A DNA stretch of 64,000 nucleotides. Source: Alectoria sarmentosa (lineage: Eukaryota > Ascomycota > Lecanoromycetes > Lecanorales > Parmeliaceae). Below, piece by piece: positions 35,255 to 46,850 of the stretch. The stretch lies in NCBI GenBank assembly GCA_009733775.1, contig WOGZ01000043.1:104092-168091 (forward strand), given 5' to 3'. Made by a program: the position numbers and the translations under genes. Every line of letters starts with the position of its first letter. The first letter of the stretch is position 1. Under the pieces are notes generated by a model, which saw only the letters and a program-made list of their open reading frames with translations, did not search any database and was not told the DNA's origin.

Positions 35255-37327
35255 AATTTAGAAAGAGGTCGCGGGCGACTCCTTTCCTACTTCGGGTATT
35301 CAGAGCGGCTTGTGAAATAGCGAGATAGCTGGGTATCAAGGCGTTAGAGGAGGAGCTTTTGGAAATGTAGGATTGAGAAGCGCTGGGCCTCGAAGTAGCG
35401 ATCAACAAGGAGGGATCCGAATGAACGTAACGCTGCGAGGAGCAGGACGGGGCGGCAAGTAAATCTACCACCGGAGCCGATGAGTAGATGCTGAACGAGT
35501 AGAGGAATAAACGATGTTATGTCGGAATCGGCTGTGGCTGAAAACGCGGTGGTGCTTGTTGAAAAAGCTGTGGTGTTGAAAGAACGGCAGGCAAAGGAGT
35601 GAATGAGCCTGGACCCGAAAGGAGCGACGGGTGTCCAATTGGCAGAAACAACAAAGCAGGAGAAGAAAAGGAATGTGGGCGTCGTCAAAGACCGACGGCG
35701 ACAAGGTAGAGACTCTGACGATATGACAGTGATGATGTTGTCGAAGGGAAGAGATGGCAGGTTTACTTTTGCTGAGGGGCGGAAAGATTCGCACCCCTGA
35801 AAATCGGAAACGCTGAGCACCCTCGGCAACCACAAGCGAACACCCTCAAAAGCTCATGCCTACGGGTACTTTACTCTACATAGTTATGCTCGCTCAAGTT
35901 TTTCTTGAATCCATCAACACGCATTGATAGATTGATTGTCTTTTAAAAAGGTACTGGAGAGATCTATCTACCGTTCCTATTGAACTAGGTACGATGATTA
36001 ACGACTGACTCAAGCCAAAGAGCAACAGAAGTACCCATTGTGACTGGTGTTGTACACCACGAGGGGTTATTAGACTCGTGACTCGTGAGGCTTCCTCGAT
36101 CATAACCGCCAGGGCCCCGCAGTAGAACCTGCAAGCGTCGAAATTCATGCATGACTCTGCGAGACCCCTGCGCAATTTCTAGGAGCATTTTCTTGTCAAG
36201 TGGTCATCGTGTACTTTCGAGGAACCGCGCCGTGTTGGCCAAGCAGGTATCGATCTCGTATCACATCCGTTACAAGTCTTATAGGGCGATAGATTTTGAA
36301 CTTGAATCGGACCTGTGAGAGCTCTGATGTCTAGGTAGGACGTTGAAACGTAGGATCCTTAATAATAATTCCACGTTCATGTCGAAGATGATGTTGGCGC
36401 AGTCGGTCCAAGCTGTGTTTAAGAGGATCAGGTCAAGAGGCTCGCCTGCCCGCTATTAATACTTTACCTACTTTACCTTATATTCTGGAAGACGCCGATA
36501 GAGTACCTATTCCCTGTTCCTGAAGACCCGCGCATTCTTTGCCGTCAGCTGAAGTCTAATAATAAAAAACCAAGACCAACGGTTTGAAAACCTTTGTAAT
36601 ATTCGTGATTGTACCTTTATGTGGGGTGGGTGTCGGGAGTAGGGGTGTTGACTGCATATTTTGCCGACGAGTTTTCAGGAACGGGTTACTGGATGATTTT
36701 AACCTTTTTAGCATTTCAGGCCGTGTTTCGGAGGTTGATAGTGGGATCTAAAGTACTTAAATAAATCTACTTAATAAGAAGCGCCGGTCGGCCGCAAAGC
36801 TGCAGCCTGCAGGAGAGCGAATCGACCGAACATACTTTAAAGTATCCGAGTCTCAAGTCTCGGGTCTTGGACGACAAAAATAAAGTACACTAAGGTACCC
36901 TCGTACTAGGTAATGAGTACTTTATGTACCTACTTTATGGTGAATGGTCATGTGCTGCTGTGCATTGTGGCGCCTAGTAGCTGACGCCATTTTCCTAGCC
37001 AGCGGCAGCAGTGGTGTACTGTCTCAGACTGTCACGCCGAGGACGATTGTACCTCAACGCTCAGAGTAAGAAATCGTCGTTCAAAGTCAAACGACAAGTT
37101 CTGTCTGACGGGGTTTGCGTGGAAAGAATAATCCTCAGGTTCCATGTGTAACACGGATCTGCACCTACCATTACGTCTTGGCCCTAGAATGCAGGAACGT
37201 ACAGACCCTAGCTTGCAATTGAGCATCCACGTCGTGCTATGGTACTGGCCTTGCCATCTGATTGCGCTGCGGCAAGAGAATCCGAAGACACGGAGGCCGC
37301 GATAGATATCCAGAGCCGGTCAATCAA
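35255..37327. other. Long intergenic region upstream of homeobox gene
   Basis: About 2.1 kb with no recognisable gene. From about 36,450 to 36,950 it is enriched in TACCTA, TAGGTA and AAAGTA words, as in other intergenic stretches of this window. It should contain the homeobox promoter near 35255 and the gep4 3' UTR near 37327. Confidence 0.5.
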
Positions 37328-38130
37328 TCAGCCAGTCTTGGGAATTGGAGCTTTAAAGCCGCGCCTTATTAGAAATCCTGGCAATCCTTTCTCTATCCTC
37401 GAGAACTACACTGTTATGAGCGCTGAATCCCAGGGCACTATAAGAATGGTTTCCACTTACGAATCCACTGTTTTCTACAATTCCATCCTCGATCCAAATC
37501 GACCAAGAGCCCATCATGCTTGCCATCATCACATCTGTGAAGAGCCTGTCTCCGACTACAGCAATCTGGCTTGGATGTTTCACTCGGGTCTCAAGAATGC
37601 TCTGTAAGTGGTTGAATACATCAGGCCCACAGCCAGGCTTCTTTGTTGAATGCTTGAAAACTTTGACCCCGGTGGCCTGTTCCACGATTCTGGCTTCTTT
37701 ACCGTCGGGGTCATCGTGGGTGCCAGCCGAGTTGCTGACTATTAATACACCAGCGCCGGGAAAAATCTTGCGAAGAGATTGAAAATGTTTCTATCAATCT
37801 TAGAACGCCTGGTCCTGTTGTTCTTTCGGACCAGATTCTAAGATCTAGCACTAGATCCTAGAATAACTGACACTGGGGGAGGAAACGAGTGAAAGTGATT
37901 CGACGTACTTCATATGGCCTGTAGATGCTATTTGATTTGGGTGTGGCAATGCAATTGTCTTTGTCGAGTACAATAGCTCTGATATCAGGTCTCTGACCTC
38001 CATTGGCGGCGGTAAGAGCTGTAGCTACAGAACTTGGTACGCGATCAAAGGTAGGCACGGTAGCATGAGGTATACATAGTGAGGGATTTCGTACTAGGCT
38101 GAAAATACTGAGCGTCGCCGAGACATTCAT
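37328..38130 (-). CDS. gep4: Mitochondrial phosphatidylglycerophosphatase Gep4
   Basis: Exons 38130-37909, 37790-37461 and 37405-37328 give 209 residues. This HAD-type phosphatase removes phosphate from phosphatidylglycerophosphate in the mitochondrial matrix, a step of cardiolipin synthesis. Motifs are AIVLDKDNCIA (motif I, catalytic Asp), GVLIVSNSAGTHDDPDGKEA (motif II), KKPGC and QIAVVGDRLFTDVMMA (motif IV). The C-terminal FSRIEKGLPGFLIRRGF is also typical. The N-terminus NVSATLSIFSLVRNP starts as in the family. Intron 1 is 118 bp with a strong internal hairpin. The gene borders the first RIP block; its start is about 160 bp from where AT-rich DNA begins. Confidence 0.92.
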
Positions 38131-38289
38131 TGGAGCGACTCAGAAGGCCAGTGGAAGTAGAATTGTAGAAGAGATGAAAGAGTTCTTTGAGCCAATATCG
38201 AGAGTATACAGTTGACCTGGCCGGTTGTTCGTGGCTACAGCTGGCTGGTCATGGCGCAGATGAAGTGAATTTTGAATAATACCGCGCTA

Positions 38290-39299
38290 GAAGGCGCTAC
38301 ATACACTAAATATCTTAACTTATTTTTTCGTTTGTCAGTAAAACATCGGTATTTTCCTGATTTTCTATTATTTTTCTTTTCATTTATCAATATAACATTA
38401 ATTTTTTTATGATTTCTTTTTTCTTTTTATTAATATAACATCGATATTTTTATAATTTTTTATAATTTTTTCTTTTTTTTCAATTATCAATATAATATCG
38501 ATATTTTCATAATTTTTTATAATTTTTTCCTTTATATACTAATAAAACATCGATGTTTTTTTAATTTTTTTTAATTTTTTTAATTTTTAATTTTATTCAT
38601 TAATATAATATCGATTTTTTTATAATTTTTAATATTATTTTATTTTTTAATTAATATAACATTAATGTTTTTATAATTTTTCATAATTTTTCAATTTTAT
38701 TTATCGATAAAATATTAATAATTTTATTTTTTATTTTTAAAAACTTTTATATTGTCATGATTTCAGCTTATAGTCTTATATAACTCGATCGAACCTAGCG
38801 CGGCTTGGCGTTACCTATATATTCGAGCTTTATAGCATATATTTCTCTTTATAGCTATTATTTCGTGCATATCGAAATATAAAGCATTTAGCATCATTTT
38901 AATCTCTAATATATATTTTTGTAATAATCTTTTAAAAATTATTTAATTTTTAAAATATTATTATTTTCAATTCTTTTTATAATTTTTTTTTTATCTATTA
39001 ATAAATATTAATAATTTCGTTATATATACATTTATTTACTAATAATTTTTTTAATTAACTTTTTTAAAACTTAAATTTAAATATTTAAAAGTAAAAAATA
39101 AAAATAACTTTTAAAATTTATTAAAATTAAGTAATAAAATATTAAAAAATAAATATTGTATTTTAATATATTATTATAAATTATTATAATAAATTATTAT
39201 TATAAATTATTATTATAAATTATTAAAATAAATTATTTTTAATAATTTAAGTTTGAAATAATTAATTATATAGTAAATAATTATTATTATTAATTAATA
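38290..39299. repeat. AT-rich RIP-type block, left flank of LTR element
   Basis: Composition drops abruptly to mostly A and T just upstream of gep4. There is no open coding region. It includes the degenerate tandem array at 38331-38745. It reads as old repeat DNA mutated by RIP into which the LTR element inserted. Confidence 0.75.
38331..38745. repeat. Degenerate tandem array, about eight units of 45-60 bp
   Basis: Each unit carries a core near ATAAAACATCGATATTTTTA followed by T-rich ATAATTTTTTATAATTTTTT. Cores occur roughly at 38338, 38390, 38435, 38490, 38545, 38600, 38655 and 38705. Units differ in length and by transitions. Confidence 0.6.
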
Positions 39300-39304
39300 T
39301 AAAC

Positions 39305-39479
39305 TATCAGGACCAGCATAAAGTTTAAGATCATATGAGTGTATATAACGAGAATAATAAGTTTAAAGAACTATGTATGAGGGAGGGAGGTCTATATGTA
39401 AGTTCCTGAACCACGCTAGGGCCGATAGGCCCGGTAGGGCTAAGTAAACAATAGGACTGAGTAGGGTACGCTCGTAACA
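39305..39479 (-). repeat. LTR (3' LTR of the minus-strand element)
   Basis: 175 bp, differing from its partner at 24 positions, all transitions by my alignment. It shares the long conserved run CACGCTAGGGCCGATAGGCC with the partner and ends in CGTAACA on the plus strand. Confidence 0.88.
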
Positions 39480-42400
39480 CTATCCCCCCCTTCGAATAGC
39501 GATGACCTTCATCGCTGTAAATCGATGTAGGCCCTTTTTGCTGTTAATACTATCACCATGATAAAACGCTCGCTATGCATACTGAAAAATCAATTAAAAC
39601 AAAGCTTTTTTGATGTCCTAACAACGTCTCTTTCTCCGACGACGATAACGACGACGATGTGATCCTTCGATTGTTCAGTCGGTGACTCGTCGCGAATACG
39701 TTATTATGACGTCATAGGGGTTCAGTTTTGAAGAGAATCCATTAAGAATCGAAGAAGTTATGGCCAAAAACGCAATCTGATGTTTTGATAGTGCAATGAT
39801 CATTCGATATTTGACATCGCAACCACGAGGAGATTCATGAAATGATATGATCTAATTGATCCGAATGTTTCCGAGCCGCAAACGTTAAACCTTATCTGAA
39901 CATCGCATGTGTCTTATTGAAATATTCATGCCTTTCTCCGTAGGGATGCCATATGTACGATATCGCGCAAACGTCTTGACGGCGACAACGAGATCAACTG
40001 ACGACATGCCATGCTTTCGAACATCGTTTATGCATATAACAATAAGGGTGCCATGCTTAATAAGTCTCATATGACCAAATGATTGTATGTATGATAAATG
40101 TTTGAGTATTCGATTTTGTAATAACGAATAAAATAATCTTGACAATCGAATTTGAACACTTAAAACGAGATTTCTGACAATCGAATGCTGCATTTTGATT
40201 AACTGGGAAATCAAGGATTTTACTCGGTGTGGGATAGACAGCCTTCTCATGAAATTTCTCGTGAAGGTCGTATATGAATATGGTAAAGAGTATTATCATA
40301 AAGTGTGTGACCTTGTTACGAGCTTGAGGCTTGCTCAATGAGGCATAACGCATATATAAATCAGCGACTGTAAGATATGACTTCTTATAAGGTTCATAAA
40401 TAAGCGATGAAGGTGACATTGCTCGATAAATTAATAACGATATTGATGTTAAGGAGAATTTAATTGCTTTTATTATTTCGAAAGTGATCTTCTCAATAAG
40501 AATGAATGTTAATAAATTAAATTCGTGAGACGTTATGCTTTTTGCAGCGAAGGCAGATTTTATTTTAATATATATAAAACTCTTTATCCCCTCCTTCTTG
40601 ATAACGATGTTTATATCGTTAAATTTTATCTCAAGCGTAAAGAGTGACGTCAGGTCAATCTTATTAACAAATTTGCTTTTGATCAAAGATTAATGACGAT
40701 TTTGATTACGAAGGTGCTCGTGAAGCTTATTCTTATTATCGAATAATTCTTCACAATGCTTGCATGAAGATTTGCCGCATATGATCATTTGATTATAACT
40801 TAATAGTCGATTGATGAATAAGAAAAATGCTGAACAGATAATGCATTTGTGATATTCGAGAGATAATTACGAATTTGTCTGCGTCTTTTAAGGCCTTTTG
40901 ATTGCTTTGATATCACATATATGCTACACCGCGTAAACATTTTGAAAGTAATTATACAATGTCTGTTCCGCGATATTGATCACACGAAACCTAATTTATG
41001 AAATCGTTCACATCGTGATACAGGTGAAGCTTTAAAAAATCATATTGTAAAAATAAATCAAAAAAACCGATATTCGAAGTTGATTTAGATGTTGACTGCT
41101 GAGACATTTAAATGATTTCTTGAACAATAAATTTTTGCATTTATTCAAATATTCGTGTCGATGGTTTAAATCTTTTAATTAATAATGTATATATTGATAA
41201 GCATTGAGGTGAGCGATTAAAATGTTCTTTGATAACATTATCGTGCGATTTCCATTCGCTGAGTTCTAGCGAGCATTTAATGCATCAAACGATGTCTGAG
41301 TCGCTTTTAATTGAAATATGTTGAAATTCAATTGCAGCAAAATCTTTGGGTTATAATGTGAGCGGGGCATATGATCATGAAATGAAAAAAGATGTAAAGG
41401 TAACGAGTCGTTTCTCATATTTAGTCATGATGATGATCGAAAACTCAATTAAAAGATCGATTTTGATAAAGGATTTCGAATAAAAATGTAATAAATGTAG
41501 CGGTAACACTTTCTTTCTCCTGACGTGCTATTTTCAAGACAAGGATAAAGATTTAATTTAAAGAGACGATAGGCTATTGTTGAATGTGTCTCTCTGATTT
41601 ACGAGTGTGAAGACTTGATGTATTTTGATGTGATGTTGAGATTTTAATAGAGGCTTCACTGTAAACTTTGTGATGTTGTTTCTTTCGAGGGCGACAGCAA
41701 CGACATTTTTTGACCGTTTGACTCGCCGTAAAGAGTGTGTAGAGTATTGAATATGATCTTTCGAATAGATGTGATTCGATAGAGTGTTTAGTTGTCGAAG
41801 TTTGTCTTGAATTCGTAGTTTCCAGTCCTCGTATCGGGATCTATCAGTACCATTGAAAACAGGTGGATCTGGTAGTCTAGGGCTGAGTATCGGTCTTATT
41901 GGCTGCTCAGACCGTGATGGAGGTGATAAGGATAATCCATGTGTTTTAGGTCCATGTGTTTTAGGAGGTCGATATGTTCTCAGCGTTTCGAGATCTCGTA
42001 GCGGAGGTGGAGGAGAAGATGCAGGGCTATTATATAATTCTTGGCCTTATGACTCCTGATTCTCCGATTGATTCTTTTGTTATTGAAATTGTCGATAAAG
42101 ATCCTCAACAGAAAGAGAGCGCTGCACATGTGACATATGTAATCGTGACGAGTTGACAAGCGAATAGCGAATATGTAGATCTTCATATGTAAGATAGGAC
42201 TGTTCATTGTATGTGGGTCGCCGTTGTGAAGAGACGTATCTTGATGTTAATGTAGGAGAAGTCATGATGTATTATGTAGAAATATCGGTGTTTTCGAATA
42301 AAATGTCAAGGATGAATTGCTCGAACAATATTCTCAACAAGGATGAATCTTGTTAAATCAGATTTAAGAAACGTTCTGCTCTTGATAAGAGAGAAATGTG

Positions 42401-42820
42401 CTTGATGAAGATTGTTATAAATTTCTTAACGAAAACGACAGCAATCTCGTTTTTGAATCAATCGAGTCGCCATAAAGAATATGAGTGTCTTAAATAATAT
42501 TCTTTCGATTGTATCAAGCTCCGCCGGGTATCAATAAAATAACGATGAAACTGAATGAATATGATGCGGGCGGAAAAAGATTTCTTTGAAATGTGATGTA
42601 GGACTCGTTTTTTAATGGATCGGATTGTCGTTGAAAATCTGAGTATTATGATATGTGTTCTTTCGAACGATGTAAGTTGCGATGGAGATTCTTTTGAATG
42701 TTAGGTGTCTGTATGATAAAAAGACCCAACGTGTTCTTTATCAGGCTCGATCGCTTGTTCCGAGCAAATAAAAAACCCGTATATTCTCTTCGCCGGGGGT
42801 ACGAAAGAGACTTATTATAA

Positions 42821-42995
42821 TGTCAAGACCAGCATAAAGTCTGAGGTCATATGAATGTATGTAACGAGGATAATAAGTCTAGGGAACTATGTATGAGAAA
42901 AGGAGGCCTATATGTAGGTCCCTGGACCACGCTAGGGCCGATAGGCCCGGTAGGGCTGAGTAGGCAGTAGGGCTGAGTAAGGTACGCTCGTAACA
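42821..42995 (-). repeat. LTR (5' LTR of the minus-strand element)
   Basis: 175 bp, beginning TGTCAAGACC and ending CGTAACA on the plus strand. It is less AT-rich than the other LTR. Confidence 0.88.
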
Positions 42996-43000
42996 TAAAC

Positions 43001-43190
43001 GATTTAATTAACTTTAAAATAATAATAAAATATAAATATCGATAATATTTTAATATTTTATTAATACTTCATCGATATTTCATTAATATATTCAAGTTTT
43101 AACGTTTATTAATCTTTTTTTAAATATTTATAAGATACGCATATCATGAGTTTAAATAAATTACAGTAACTGAATATAGTTAGTTCGAAA
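43001..43190. repeat. AT-rich RIP-type block, right flank of LTR element
   Basis: About 190 bp of AT-rich DNA continuing the block that starts near 38,290. Composition returns to normal about 100 bp before the smd3 start. Confidence 0.6.
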
Positions 43191-43302
43191 AATTAAAATG
43201 ACAAACTGACTAGCTGAGCCACACATCAAGCAGCAGCAACCAGAATTTGCTCCTTCGCGCAAGTCGGAAAATAGACGGCGTCTTCACGCACCACGCACCA
43301 TC

Positions 43303-43853
43303 ATGACCAGCACAATCGGCATACCTATAAAGCTCCTCAATGAGGCTCAGGTAGTCCCTAAGTTGATCCAACTGTACGGTGGATACAAGCTAACAGCTCC
43401 GTCCCAGAATCATGTCATAACCCTCGAAATCACATCTGGCCAAGTCTACCGTGGCAAGCTCATCGAGGGTACCCATTCCCCCAGCCATACGTCCGGCAAA
43501 TCTGCTACACTACCTGGCTTATTGCTAAATCGTCCGCAGCGGAAGACAACATGAATGTGCAACTCAAAGACATCACCGTTACCGCGCGCGACGGTCGGGT
43601 CAGCCATCTGGATCAGGTGTACATACGGGGCAGCCATGTACGGTTTTTTATCGTGCCAGATATGTTGAGGTAGGGTCTTTCGGCGTTATTGCGATGACTT
43701 TTGCTCTTCGGAGGGGAAAAGGGAGGCTAATGAAATTGCAGAAACGCCCCCATGTTCAGATCGAGAGGGACGAGAGGGAGAGGTGTTGGATTGGCGCGAG
43801 GAAGGGCGACTGTCAATAGGGCAAGGGGTCAGAGGGGTCCAAGAGGTGGTTGA
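43303..43853 (+). CDS. smd3: Small nuclear ribonucleoprotein Sm D3
   Basis: Exons 43303-43350, 43408-43468, 43540-43669 and 43742-43853 give 116 residues. The protein begins MTSTIGIPIKLLNEAQ. The Sm1 motif (HVITLEITSGQVYRGKLIEA) and Sm2 motif (DQVYIRGSHVRFFIVPDML) follow, then RNAPMF and an RG-rich tail (GRGVGLARGRATVNRARGQR). Sm D3 is one of seven proteins in the core ring on U1, U2, U4 and U5 snRNAs. The Arg-Gly tail is a usual methylation target. Intron 1 is 57 bp with no stop in frame, so its retention would add 19 residues rather than truncate the protein. The gene lies about 110 bp from AT-rich RIP DNA yet looks intact. Confidence 0.96.
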
Positions 43854-44074
43854 GAGGGATATGCGGGATGAGGAAGGAAGGTCGTCGACTGCAGATGGAG
43901 AGTCGCCTAGGAAAGTTTGGAATTCATCATGAGCTTGCAAGGTTGGGCATTGACTCCTCTTCCAGGAGGGTACGTGGACGCTCAGGAGAGTGCCAAGATG
44001 TATTAAGGCGACACTTGACACACAGGAACACAAGATCTGTCATGAAGAGACGAGTTTGACATGAAAAGAAAGAT

Positions 44075-45002
44075 CTATAAAGCTTTCATAACTTCTCTCA
44101 CGGCCTTTGCCGCCAAGTTTCTCCTCTCGGCTTCAGGCATACCGGCACCCCTGTCTTTGATTGCCTGCATTTTCAGCGTCAGGTTCTCCAGTTCCTCTAC
44201 TCCCTCGTCTCCTCCCTCGTCTCCTCCCTCGTCTCCACCATCGTCAGACTCTTCTGCTCCTTTCACGGCCATTTTCAACCCCATCAGCTCTCGCTCAACT
44301 TCCGCAGCCTCGGCACCAAAGCCATCCTCCAACCTCAAGTTGGCAGAGATAGTGTCGACTTCGGCGCCCTCCCATTCGCATGCTTCAAGCGCTTCCTTCA
44401 ATCGCTCGAGGCCTATTCTCTCTGGTCCAAAGCGCCGGATCAGCACAGATTCACCAATTGCCCTTTGTCTGCGGAGTCGAGATCCCAGACACACCTCCAA
44501 ACTGATTTCTCTCCTTCTTGCCCTCTCCATTCAATTCCATTTCCCCATCCAGCTCCCCATCAATCCATTCCCAGGATCCACAATCCATGCAAAGATTATC
44601 CCACTCCTCATTCCCAACCTCCAGACTAGGATTCATCGTCTGCTGTTCGCCCACTGCCAGCAGCAGAGGGTCACTTACAACATAGCTAGAGCTGATGTGA
44701 TTGCTCACAACCTCACGGATCGTCGTCAGGAGATCGCGTATTTTATCCTAGCCGCACGTGCATGTCAGCTTGTTTGACTCGTACTGGAGACCGCAATCCT
44801 TTGCGAACCAGATCTGCCTTTTCCCTAGGCTTCCTGAAACATACAACCCATGCTCCTACCGCCTGTACCACTTCGCCGGCTTCTTGTCCCAGCCATTCTT
44901 CCTTCCACGTCTGGATTTCGGAGGAAGAGGTGGGGAGTTCATCTCGCCATATGGGGATGGCTGCATTGTAGTAAGGTGTCCGGATCTCGTGATGAGAGAC
45001 AT
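44075..45002 (-). CDS. AAGAB/Irc6-like adaptin-binding protein, N-terminus unresolved
   Basis: Exons 45002-44809, 44747-44495 and 44421-44075 join in phase and give about 264 residues of the C-terminal part. Visible are YYNAAIPIWRDELP, EAGEVVQAVGAWVVCFRKP, EWDNLCMDCGSWEWIDGE, then NQF-GERIGLERLKEALEA across intron 3, an acidic repeat (GGDEGGDEGGDEG), and LENLTLKMQAIKDRGAGMPE. The family chaperones assembly of AP clathrin adaptors in animals; yeast Irc6 is the relative. The first exon is problematic. A frame with LLLSTPETPHPSFLK meets TGA at 45075-45073, while a shifted frame gives ANDPTFPPRA and then joins exon 2. A one-base shift would repair it. It converges with smd3. Confidence 0.75.
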
Positions 45003-45045
45003 CTGGGGAGGCGTATCATTAGTTCAGGTAGGGAACAAGCTCACC

Positions 45046-45396
45046 CCACCAGCACGAGGCGGAAAAGTGGGATCATTTGCCTTTGAGAAACGAAGGATGA
45101 GGTGTTTCCGGTGTAGAGAGGAGGAGCATGCGGAGCGGAGAGGCGATAGTGGGGGGCATCACGGCAGGGTACGAAGGCTTTGGAAACAGAATTGCACGAT
45201 TGATGATGATGGATCAAGTAATTTGTTACAATGTTGATGTGCTGATTATTTGTGCTGCCGTCAAGTATCTGCATGGTAATGCTAAACGCTCAGGACTAAG
45301 CTTGAATTTTGAACAAGAAACAACCCGCTGAATGCCCCTTTTTGTCACTTGATCCATCTGCAATTCATAGCACAGACTATTGGTATCCTGTCCATC
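45046..45396. other. Unresolved first exon of AAGAB-like gene and short spacer
   Basis: About 350 bp that should hold the first exon (about 45050-45150), the promoter of the AAGAB-like gene and the 3' UTR of the dma1-like gene. Confidence 0.4.
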
Positions 45397-46850
45397 TCAC
45401 GCATCCGACGACGTATTGTGCGCACGTTCTAACAGACCGTTATCCACCCTTCTCCCTGCACTACCATCAAAAACAAAAGGGCCTGCGTTATTCGTAGGTG
45501 TCATAGGTCCATCGTGTATAAGCATGTCTGTCGTTGGCGTTCGTAATGCGGACTCGTTGAAAGCCTCGGTCCCTAGTAGGGGCTGGGTGGGCGTAATTGG
45601 CCGTAGAAATTGCACTGCACTAGAGGCAGATTTGGAAGCTGATTGGTCCCCAGGGTGGGAAAAGGGAGGAGAGATTCGGCGAGCGCCACGACGAGTGAGC
45701 AGGCCTGGAGTTGTGTGTCCGCCATTCGTGGGATCCGATGAAGTTGTCACAGAAGGGGTTATGCGGTTATCATCTCTAACAGACAGAAGTCTAGATGCAG
45801 TATTGGACAATCCGTCGTCTTCGCCACCCATCTCTAATTCCTCCTGCTCCGTTATCATATCATTGGTGTCGTTGGTTGGGACCGTCTCAGGACTCGACTC
45901 CGTACCATTTTCATCTTCCCAATTGCCATCCTCCGGATCCTCAATGTCAGCCTCCAAATCAGTGACCGCTCGGCAGTTTGGGCATAAGAATTGCGGCCAA
46001 GATTTGTGATCATTGAGTATTGGCCGAATGCACTTGTAGTGCCAGACGTGGGAACATGGTGCAACAAAGAGCGATTGGCATGGCTTGCGGCTCTTAGCAC
46101 AAACGGCGCATGCAGACACAGCGCAGGATCTGGACTTACGGCTATTGACATTAGGCATATTGAACACTCGGAAGAGTGAGAAGATGCTGCGTCAGAATCT
46201 TTCTTCGTAGTTGTCTTCCCTAAGTCACGGAGCTGCTTATGGGTCTTCACACTATATAAATGTCAGCCCGTGACCTTTGCAAAACTGTGTCGAACACCCT
46301 CTCACTTGTAGTTGTTGATGGTCTTCTGCCACGCCCGATTGCACTCTACCCGTATCTTCACGCATCTGAATATCATCTCTTCACCACCTCTGAAATCAAT
46401 ACCCAGTTGGACTACATCTCCATCGTGCACTGGGAATGGTTTTGACTCGGCACTCGGCTGGCTAAGTCTTATGTGATTGAGGAAAGTTCCGGAAGAGCTC
46501 TTGACGTCTTTGATGTACCATTGTCCCTGGGAGCACCAAAATTCGCAGTGTCTTCGACTGACCACTTTTGACTTGAATCCCACAGGAGCAGAAGATGGCG
46601 TATGTGGGGGTGGGTTGGGATTGATGTCACGCTCGGAGTATCGACCAACGCGGATCACACAATCTTCATGGGGGAGAGTCCTAGAGGTAGCCGGAAAGGA
46701 CAAAGATGGTCTAGTAGAGCGAGGGTCCTGGTGTGGAAGGAGTCTGATGGTAGGCATTTGATCCTGGGGGTGACCTGTTAGGCTAGAGGAAGCAGACTCA
46801 GAGGTCCTGTGCGCGCCGTTGGGTGCACTTCCTGCTCGAATCCTTGCCAT
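45397..46850 (-). CDS. dma1: FHA-RING E3 ubiquitin ligase, Dma1/CHFR-like
   Basis: Exons 46850-46306, 46251-46140 and 46083-45397 give 447 residues from the ATG at MARIRAG. The FHA domain runs from about 62 to 165: CVIRVGRYSERD, GFKSKVVSRRHCEFWCSQGQ and KDVKSSSGTFLNHIRLSQ. A RING-H2 finger follows at about 205-255 (CSICLMSIA joined to CQSLFVAPCSHVWHYKC, then CPNC), and then a long Ser/Thr-rich acidic tail. Yeast and fission yeast Dma proteins act in the spindle checkpoint and septin or mitotic-exit control. A second frame just upstream (about 46855-47180) encodes EKALHAALLAAPPP after a disordered stretch. It resembles the usual N-terminal part but is one base out of register at a poly-C run. 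The true start may therefore be further upstream. Confidence 0.88.

Larger units (their letters stand above)
39300..43000 (-). mobile_element. RIP-mutated LTR retrotransposon with target site duplication
   Basis: Two direct repeats of exactly 175 bp (39305-39479 and 42821-42995) bound a 3.34 kb interior. A perfect 5 bp duplication TAAAC flanks the element (39300-39304 and 42996-43000). The right LTR has canonical TG...CA ends; the left has TA, consistent with a G-to-A change. Read on the minus strand, a polypurine tract GAAGGGGGGGATAG (39493-39480) abuts the LTR at 39479, so the element points leftwards. The interior has no intact gag or pol. Short minus-strand frames (40057-40686, 42080-42265) are probably remnants. 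Total 3.7 kb is short for an autonomous Gypsy or Copia element, so it is either non-autonomous or internally deleted. Confidence 0.88.

Noticed and set aside
40057..40686. 209-codon minus-strand frame inside the LTR element as a gene
   Set aside because: AT-biased, Ile/Lys/Ser-rich, bounded by LTRs and without an intact domain; treated as an element remnant.
44061..44777. 238-codon plus-strand open frame
   Set aside because: Antisense shadow of the AAGAB-like gene, whose spliced minus-strand product is recognisable.
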